Source of the DNA: Stereum hirsutum FP-91666 SS1
Lineage: Eukaryota; Basidiomycota; Agaricomycetes; Russulales; Stereaceae
Direction of reading: 5' to 3'
Assembly (NCBI RefSeq): GCF_000264905.1
Contig: NW_006763135.1
Coordinates: 2,207,428 to 2,271,427, forward strand
Length of the DNA: 64,000 nt
The position numbers and the translations under genes were made by a program. Each line of letters starts with the position of its first letter. The stretch's first letter is position 1. Of the stretch, positions 57,241-64,000 are shown piece after piece. The notes below the pieces were generated by a model. It was not told where the DNA came from. It searched no databases and worked only from the letters and a program-made list of their open reading frames with translations.

Positions 57241-60159
57241 GCTGTGAATGTGGGTGATGTTTTTGGGCTGGCATTGGAGCCGATTCAGGGAGGCTGGCAG
57301 CGGGATGCAGTTGCGCTTTGTGATCTTCGTGAGCGTAAGTTCAAGCTCGAGTTTCGTGGTTAATCGTGATCATTTCTGGTCCGTTCGTTCGTTCATTTAT
57401 TGTGGGCCTGAAGGAGTCTGACTCTGAGGCTAAACTAGCGTGTGTTGTTGATCAATAATTGTTAGGTGGTATGAAAGACTTTGAGTTTGACGCATCATAC
57501 GGCGTTGTGAACACGAGCGAGCGAGTCTCAGCCCCGAAGTCTGCGCTATTGTGCTGCGCCAATGGAGGCTTCGTACATATAGGAGAATGCAAGTCCAACT
57601 TGATGCGGCGGCAGTGCCAATGGGGTGTGCTAAATGGATCCACAGAAAAGACGCGGCTGGTCATCCATACTCGGCAGCGACAGGAGGATGGTGTGTTCAC
57701 GAGACTCGTAAAATCTGAATCAACAACCCGTCCGAACCTGTTCGAACCTCTGATGATATCGGAGTTCCGTGTATTACGGTGTCGAATATCGAGCGCTGAT
57801 CAATATTCCTTTCTTCGTCTATCGGAACAGTTCGAACTCGACATGATAGTACCACAATCAGTAAGAGAACGCGAAAACGCAATGTTTGCGCCCTCAGAGC
57901 GCATCAGCAGGTCTTTGCTTGGTGCTGCTGAGCCCTGGCGAATCAATTGATCAGGCTGGAGTATTATGGTCCAATGATCATGAGCTCATGACCAGTGACC
58001 ACCCCGGTGGGTTCGATAGGGGGAAAAAGGTGACAAAGTGGAGAACGTCGAAGAGTCGAATACTTATCGTAATTAAACTAAATTGATGGCCGAGCAAACT
58101 TTCGAGGCTTATTTTCTTGTCCACGTTACAGCTGCAGCGGAAAGGTCTGAATCCAAGTGAGTACAGGAGCAGGACTGCGGGAGCGGTTCGTTTCGAGTGA
58201 AGTTGCAGTTCACGTTTGGGTTCGGATTGCGGCGAGGTGAGATGAGGTCAGAGACGGAGGTACTGGGCAGGGCGCAAAGCGTGGATGTAGCGACGGGTTA
58301 AGAGTCCCCTGGTCACCGCCGTGGTAAGAAAAACGCGAGCAGGAATGTTGGATACTCAAGTAGTACTAAGTAGAGGACAACCCACCCAGTCAGGGGCAAA
58401 TTTTAAAGCTTAAAGGCTGTCAGAACGGTTTGCCAGTGGATTTAAAGTATCGCAATTGCTGCTCCGTAGGTGAAGTTGGCAGATCCCATGGTTGCAGTGC
58501 ATGGCCAGACTGGTAACCGATTGTCTATAGCAGAGTATGTGACGGCTGAACGACTTTGAACGAGTACACATGACAAAATGTTGGTGTCACTGGGTCACTA
58601 GCACTGGTCGTTGGTGAAGACACCGACATGAAAGGGAGAGGTGGACAACCAAAGCGGCAAAGTGCCATTCAGAACGTCGGTTACAAGGTCGGATCAGACA
58701 CGACTGCAAGTAATGATAAGTAGCTCATCTTTTGTAGATCATCCTCCACGTATCAAGGAGCTGTACACTGTGTGAGATACGGCCGCATGCACTGTGCAGT
58801 GTGCATGCATGCATCCACATAGATTCAGATTCCTGCCAGTGCCCGTAGGAGATCGCCAGAAGGTCATCCCAATGAATCCCAATCCCACTCTCGATGATAC
58901 TGTATCAATCATCTCTGAGTCGTGTCCATCGCTCGGGCGGTCGTTGGTCACGAAGGAAACAAAACACGGAGGATCGTAGGCCCTCGTAGATCCGTTTGGG
59001 TGGCCGTCTTTGATGGGCGCAGAGTATGTAGCATAAATATGATGACAAGCGAGCGATCCGGGCGTGGCGTGGCATAGGATGGACACACGGCGAAAGGAAC
59101 CAAATCTAATATATTGGATGATGCAAAAACACCATCAGCACGACGCAGAAAGTGGCCAGGGGTCCGTCCGTCCTGCGCCTTTAGGTCTATAGGTCTCCCA
59201 AGGTCCGACCGTGAAAAAGAGCCTGACCATGAGGTGTCACTGCTTAGCCTCTCAGGTAGAGCGTGACACTGGATATTGACGCGGACGAACGGTCTAATCT
59301 GCAGGATGAAAAATACTATTCTGAGATAGTCTGCAGCACGACAAAGCGCAATACCCATGTCGAAGTGTCCAGAGTAGTGGCTGCACTGCCGCTGCAGGAC
59401 GCTGATCCCCCAGGTCTCGAGCGGGAAGGGAGAGATTGAGAAGAGTCGTCTTGTCTTGGAGGGCGCAAAGATTAGGAACGGCGACCTGGACTGAGTGCGA
59501 ACTTGGACCTGTGGCGAACGGTCTGAAACACCTGACTGCTGCAGAAGAGAAGATGCAGCAGATGCGACGATGATGCCACCGTCTACTTATGTATACAGTG
59601 GAGGCAAAGGCTGGAGCGCCAGAAAAAGCAATCGTGGAAGCATTCTAGGCCTTTGCCTTTGTGTTGGGGACGTGTTTGGGAGGAACGGCTGGAAGGAGAC
59701 GGTATGCACTGTGCAAGTTCGCGCGGAAGGCTCCGGAGAGAATGGCCTGAGCTTAGAATATGACGAGATTCAGACTCGAGGTAAAGATGCAGCATGCAGC
59801 GGCAAGTATACCGTCACAAAATCGACTTTGTGCCTCGAGGTGAGAAAAAAAGACAACAACAAACAGGTGGCTTGAACGGACGGCTTCCATTGACAAGACG
59901 ATCAGACGATCAGAATGTAGACACCTTGCGTCTGTCGATCCGTCGAGTCACACGAGACAGATGAGGTCCGAGGAAAGTTATTAGTGAGCAGCGGGTCGGC
60001 TGGTGGTGGCCGAAATGATACGGCATATTATGGGTGGACGACGGACGGATGGGTAGAATGTAAAATTGAGTACGAAGCACGCCTCCATTAATCGACACCC
60101 ACCGCCTCATAATACTTCCATCGAGCGCAGAATGCAGCCAGCTCAGCAGCAGCAACGCA
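57241..60159. other. 2.9-kb stretch without a supported gene
   Basis: The longest apparent gap in the window. Frames up to about 160 codons exist (for example 57459-57950) but have no domain, odd composition and no splice support. A GCATGCATGCATGC-type run lies near 58800. It may contain undetected non-coding RNA, decayed repeats or upstream exons of the 56.7-kb gene. Confidence 0.4.
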
Positions 60160-60873
60160 CTACCGACGCGGCAGCTCCGGGTCCATCCTATGGAACATCG
60201 GCATGATGCCCATCAACTTCGCCCTCTTGATCGCCTTCGCCACCCTCCGCTGGCTGCGCCACGTGAGGTTCGTCTGGGCGCGTTTGCGGACCTTGCCCAT
60301 CTCGGTGACGAAGGCGGAGAGCAGGGTCGGGTTCATGGCCTCGTAGAGCGGGTCGATGTCGAGCTGGTGGAAGACGTCGCGTTCGCGTGATTCGCGTGCG
60401 CCGGGGCCGATGGTGACCATTTTGCGGGGATACCTGCGGAAATCGCCTGTGTCGAGAAAGTCTGCAGGTTTTATGAACTGGGGACGCGTTAGGACGAGGT
60501 GACTGTCCGTGAAGAAGAATAGAGGCGTACGTTTGGGGTGTTGTTGCCCTTGCGTTGTTGACGACGGGGTCTGGTGCGGAGCGTCTCACGGTAGTCGGTC
60601 ACTGTACAAAATGTCAAGAAAATAGCAGGGTATGGTAAGAGGGATATACAGACCACTGAAGGCATCTGAGGAGGGTTTTGCGCGCGTAGGTGCTGCCTCA
60701 AGAAGTTGAGTGGTGTCTGCCAACTCGTCATAGGCGCTGGTGTCTGCCTCGATGACGCTCCTTTTACTGGCGAGACGGGAGTTCTGTGAGGTGGATGCAT
60801 AGGCAGCCTGCAACGAGAATAACGGGCTGCATTTTGCAGGACGGCGTGCGAGGGCGAAGGCGGAGGAGAACAT
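60160..60873 (-). CDS. RSM18: Mitochondrial ribosomal protein bS18m
   Basis: Three exons (60657-60873, 60531-60601, 60160-60477) encode 201 residues. The N-terminus (MFSSAFALARRPAKCSPLFS) is an Arg/Ser-rich mitochondrial presequence. The C-terminal half contains FIKPADFLDTGDFRRYPRKM and NLTWRSQRRVAKAIKRAKLM followed by GIMP, the S18 signature that contacts small-subunit rRNA. The first intron has a weak donor (GTGGTC). The alternative frames would lose the conserved DYRETLRTRPRRQQRKG segment. Confidence 0.9.
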
Positions 60874-61194
60874 GATAGATATGTTTGTCCGTAGGCGGTC
60901 GTTCTGGAAGGAGAGATGTGCACGAGGCCGGGACCCCGGACAGCGCGGGTCGTCGCGAGGCGGCAAGGCGCGCAAGCGAGGCTGAAAGATATCCGGGATT
61001 CCCTCTTCACTCTTCTCCTCCAGCCTCAACATCTCCCCCAACGTCGCCCGTGCCCATGCGTCCCTAGCCCGTATCCAACAGTCTCCCTGCGCCTCCTTTT
61101 CTTTTTCTCTCTTCTCTACACCGTCCTCGTCGTCCTCGTCGTCGCTCCCGTCGTCGCCCTCATCATCGAATCCTGCCCCCCCACCGTTGCTCGT
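60874..61194. promoter_or_regulatory. Divergent promoter RSM18/RIM15
   Basis: 321 bp between the two start codons. The RIM15 side is C/T-rich with a CGTCGTCCTCGTCGTC run near 61125-61145. No gene is seen. Confidence 0.4.
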
Positions 61195-64000
61195 ATGTCC
61201 GACAACGGCTCCTCTCGCAGGCAGCTCCCGACCCCCCTCGTATTCACCCCAGAATCTGTCCTTCCCCCTCCCATCCAGCCCTCAAACTCCTCCGCATCCC
61301 AGTACAACTCCGGCTACGGCTCAAGCTCAGGCTCAAACACCGTTTCTATGCCCTTCGTCCGGCGCCATGTCACAAGACGGCTCAGGGCTGCAAAGCAGGA
61401 GTGCGACAAGGAGCTCCAGCGTGTCACAAACACAATCACCGCCTTCTTCGAAGAGAGGCTCCGGCTAGGTGAGCAGGAGGCCGCCCTCGAGCGCGAGCAG
61501 CGCGAACGCGAGCGTGATCGCGAACGGGATCGTGAATGTCCCCCCCAGGACCAGGATGCTCTCCGCGAGGCCTTCGTGCTTCACCAGGATCAACTCAGGT
61601 CGGCCGTCCAGTCAGACGATGCGAGCTCAGACGGTGGCTATGAGGCAGAGTATGAAGGTCACCACAGCCGTCAACGTGCGTCCCTCGAAGAAAATCAGAG
61701 GCCACCTCTTCTCACACATTGGTCTTCGTCCCCTGGTCTTCTTGCAGCTTCCACTTCTTCCTCCAGCCCAGCCCCCCTCCGTAGGCAGACCACCATCTCG
61801 TGGGATAAACCCCCCACGACGGGCGCCTCGTCTGCTAACGGTACTAGCACCGGCAACTCCAGTCCTGCTCCAGCGCCCTCGCACACCCCCGAGCTCAGCA
61901 CCAGCCCACGCAAGCAGAACGTGCCCATCGCTACTTCGTCATGGAGCTCAGGTGGAATCGCCAGCCGCAGATTGTCTCGCTCAATACACATCCCTATCCG
62001 CCCCTCACGTTCCGGTCAGAGCTCCCGATCCACCTCTCGTTCTCGATCACCTCTCCCCCCAAGCAACCACACTAGCTTCGCCGAGTCCCTCACCAACGGA
62101 TACAACACCGCCAACAGTAACAACAACGGTAATAATAGTAGGGATAACCGCCGATCGTCCCGTATCCTCATCGACGACCCCGTCGACCCCATCATGACCA
62201 ACCTCTACGAGCTCATATCCGTCGCCACCGACGTCTCCGAGATGTCGGTGGCTCACCTCACCGCGAATCCCAAAACGATAGAGACTATCGTCCAGCGCGT
62301 ACAGAAGATCGGCCGTGCATGGGATGACCACCCGGACTGGCACGGCCGAAACTGGTACGTCCAGGTCCTGCTCGCCGTCGCTAGTCTCAGTCGTGTGCTC
62401 GAGTGGTGGGAGGCGGAGAAACAGTTTTGGAATTTCGACGATAACGACGACGAGCAGGAAGAGGCCCTTCTCTTCGTCACCAAGCCGGCGGACGAACCTG
62501 TCCCTGCCCCTGCGCCCACACCGAGGCTGTCCGTGGAGGATGACGGTCGCTTGCGAATGTCCAGAACGACGAGCGTGGGCAAGAGGTCGAGGGACGAGGC
62601 GGCTAGTCTTAGGGATTCGACGTTGATGCCACCACCGCCTGATCCTTCTCGGGCAGGTTCGATCAAAACCCTCGACACTGCGGAGTCTGCTAGGGTGCTG
62701 GCAACCGAACGTCTGCGTCTCCAGGCGGAGACTGCACAAAGTCGGAATATTGTCCTCGAGCTCAACCTCGATGGCGACCACATATTGTGGGTGAACTATG
62801 CGTGGAATGTTGTCGTCGGGTGCGTTTCCCCAGTTCATCTTCTCACCCTTCATTCACTCATATTTTTGTTTGGCCAATATAGCACGGATTGCGAAGAGAT
62901 CCCAGGGACCCGAATATCCCAGTTGCTCGCTCCACAAGACGTACATGTGTTCCAGGAAGCGAATGCGCATCTTCAGGAAGACGACTCTCACACAGTCGAA
63001 GTCAAGTTTCGTCTTCAGATTGAACCTGACGATGAGCGTGATGTCTCGTCGCCTCCCCTGTATCAGCTCATGGACGGTAAAGGCATGGTCATGATTGATC
63101 GCGAAGACGGCATGCCTACGCACACGATGTGGTCCATCAAGCCTATCTCTGCGCCAGAACGACTACCTTCACCTTCCATCCATGTCGAAGGGGACGAAGA
63201 AACAGCCGACCCCGCCGAGGACGAACTCACCCCCGACGAACGCCAGGATGCGGAAGAACCCTCGACACCTCTTCCCCTCGTCCGCCCCATCAACCTGACC
63301 CCCATCCTCTGCCGTATCTGCGAGAATTACGTCGCCCAGTGGTACTTTGAGAAGCACAACGAGACGTGCAGTGAGACGCACAGACTTGAGGCCGAGATTG
63401 GGGAGTGCAATGAGTCGATCGGAGAGCTGAGGAATACCATCCGTGATCTGACGGCCGCTATCGACCGTTCTTCGCCGGTGACGACCCCCGAGTATCGTGG
63501 CATGCCGATCTTCTCGCCTTCGAGTTCTCCCGGGTCGTCTTCTCCGCTTCAACTCTTCCGTCTCAACAAGATGCAGCGGTTCGGTGTGAAGAAGCTCCAG
63601 CGTCGAATTCTGGAGCAGTTGGAGGATATTCTGCAAGTCGCCGTCGAGATCTCCGTGCCGACGTTGAAGGAGGAAGAGTCGAAGGAGCCTATCGAGCGTC
63701 AGCGGCTTCTTTCGCCTGGGTCTGAGCGGAAGATCACTCAGGTTCGAAATTGGTCGAAACCTGCGTCGACGCAGGATGCGGCTCTGAACCAGGTCGTGCA
63801 GGATGCGGAGCGGGTGATGAGGCAGAAGATCGATACCGTTGTGCGGCTGCAGAATACCATTCGATACTCGGAGAAGGTGAGGCAAGAGTGGGAGGAGAGG
63901 GTCGAGCAAGCGCTTGCGCAGTATCGCGATGATGGCGAGGAGGGTGACGGTGCGAGCGATCATGAGGGTGATGCGAGCGGAGACGATGATCATTCGAGTA
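61195..64000 (+). CDS. RIM15: RIM15-type protein kinase, N-terminal part (truncated by window)
   Basis: Two exons are visible (61195-62819, 62883 to the window end). The protein opens with a Ser-rich region and the conserved MPFVRRHVTRRLRAAKQECD and ELQRVTNTITAFFEERLR block of fungal Rim15/Cek1 kinases. A disordered region of about 250 residues, a helical segment (about 62190-62430) and a PAS-like domain (LDGDHILWVNYAWNVVVG, TRISQLLAPQDVHVF) follow. Then comes the zinc-finger motif CRICENYVAQWYFEKHNETC. The catalytic kinase domain lies outside the window. Rim15 is the PAS kinase that drives entry into quiescence below TOR and PKA. Confidence 0.88.
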   Translation, partial: MSDNGSSRRQLPTPLVFTPESVLPPPIQPSNSSASQYNSGYGSSSGSNTVSMPFVRRHVTRRLRAAKQECDKELQRVTNTITAFFEERLRLGEQEAALEREQRERERDRERDRECPPQDQDALREAFVLHQDQLRSAVQSDDASSDGGYEAEYEGHHSRQRASLEENQRPPLLTHWSSSPGLLAASTSSSSPAPLRRQTTISWDKPPTTGASSANGTSTGNSSPAPAPSHTPELSTSPRKQNVPIATSSWSSGGIASRRLSRSIHIPIRPSRSGQSSRSTSRSRSPLPPSNHTSFAESLTNGYNTANSNNNGNNSRDNRRSSRILIDDPVDPIMTNLYELISVATDVSEMSVAHLTANPKTIETIVQRVQKIGRAWDDHPDWHGRNWYVQVLLAVASLSRVLEWWEAEKQFWNFDDNDDEQEEALLFVTKPADEPVPAPAPTPRLSVEDDGRLRMSRTTSVGKRSRDEAASLRDSTLMPPPPDPSRAGSIKTLDTAESARVLATERLRLQAETAQSRNIVLELNLDGDHILWVNYAWNVVVGCVSPVHLLTLHSLIFLFGQYSTDCEEIPGTRISQLLAPQDVHVFQEANAHLQEDDSHTVEVKFRLQIEPDDERDVSSPPLYQLMDGKGMVMIDREDGMPTHTMWSIKPISAPERLPSPSIHVEGDEETADPAEDELTPDERQDAEEPSTPLPLVRPINLTPILCRICENYVAQWYFEKHNETCSETHRLEAEIGECNESIGELRNTIRDLTAAIDRSSPVTTPEYRGMPIFSPSSSPGSSSPLQLFRLNKMQRFGVKKLQRRILEQLEDILQVAVEISVPTLKEEESKEPIERQRLLSPGSERKITQVRNWSKPASTQDAALNQVVQDAERVMRQKIDTVVRLQNTIRYSEKVRQEWEERVEQALAQYRDDGEEGDGASDHEGDASGDDDHSS

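Noticed and set aside
57459..57950. 163-codon plus-strand frame in the 57-60 kb gap
   Set aside because: Mixed composition, no domain, no splice support and no third-position bias.

Overview
The window looks like nuclear DNA of a basidiomycete, most likely an Agaricomycete (mushroom-type) fungus. Nearly every gene is broken by many short introns (mostly 48-70 nt) with GTRNGT donors (often GTGCGT, GTACGT or GTTCGT). Third codon positions favour C and G, genes are tightly packed on both strands, and the proteins are eukaryotic and fungal in type. I placed exons by reading conserved protein sequence across canonical splice sites and by requiring the total coding length to be a multiple of three. 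They are manual predictions, not transcript-based.

Layout. 0-15.2 kb is dense housekeeping: the 3' end of an unknown gene, ribosomal protein uL18/RPL5 (-), an RBM42-type RNA-binding protein (+), a small secreted protein (+), verprolin/WIP (+), protein disulfide isomerase (+), TCTP (-), the U3 processome subunit UTP15 (+) and CTNNBL1 (-). 15.2-22.9 kb is a looser accessory island. It holds two decayed copies of a lysophospholipase (PLB) gene in the same orientation, two abutting elements with inverted repeats (MITE-like), a multi-pass membrane protein (-), a GNAT acetyltransferase (+) and a secreted GH18 chitinase (-). Housekeeping resumes at 22.9 kb: ceramide synthase (+), NPC1 sterol transporter (+), an RNPS1-like SR protein (-), a cyclin (-) with unusually long non-coding flanks, dihydroorotase (-), kinesin-8 (+), an Emp24-type p24 protein (-), RanBP1 (+), mitochondrial ClpX (-), Cactin (+), an uncharacterised coiled-coil protein (-), the proteasome deubiquitinase RPN11 (+), a tentative small gene (-), mitochondrial ribosomal protein S18 (-) and the N-terminal part of a RIM15-type kinase (+) that runs off the right edge.

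Themes. Several genes serve RNA processing and ribosome production (RBM42-like, UTP15, CTNNBL1, RNPS1-like, Cactin, RPL5, S18). Others serve secretion and membrane lipids (PDI, p24, ceramide synthase, NPC1). Start-to-start spacing in divergent pairs is short: TCTP/UTP15 179 bp, coiled-coil gene/RPN11 232 bp, p24/YRB1 262 bp, DHOase/kinesin 315 bp, S18/RIM15 321 bp.

The best leads for something new are a 692-bp repeat element built from GTTATAAC-type palindromes and bounded by TGTCGCAAAA inverted repeats, sitting in the ClpX/Cactin divergent promoter; ClpX itself, with four very small exons (7, 7, 16 and 17 nt); the paired MITE-like elements; the duplicated PLB relics; and a coding-looking stretch with one in-frame TGA upstream of the cyclin gene. 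I saw no CRISPR array, tRNA, rRNA or bacterial-type operon.
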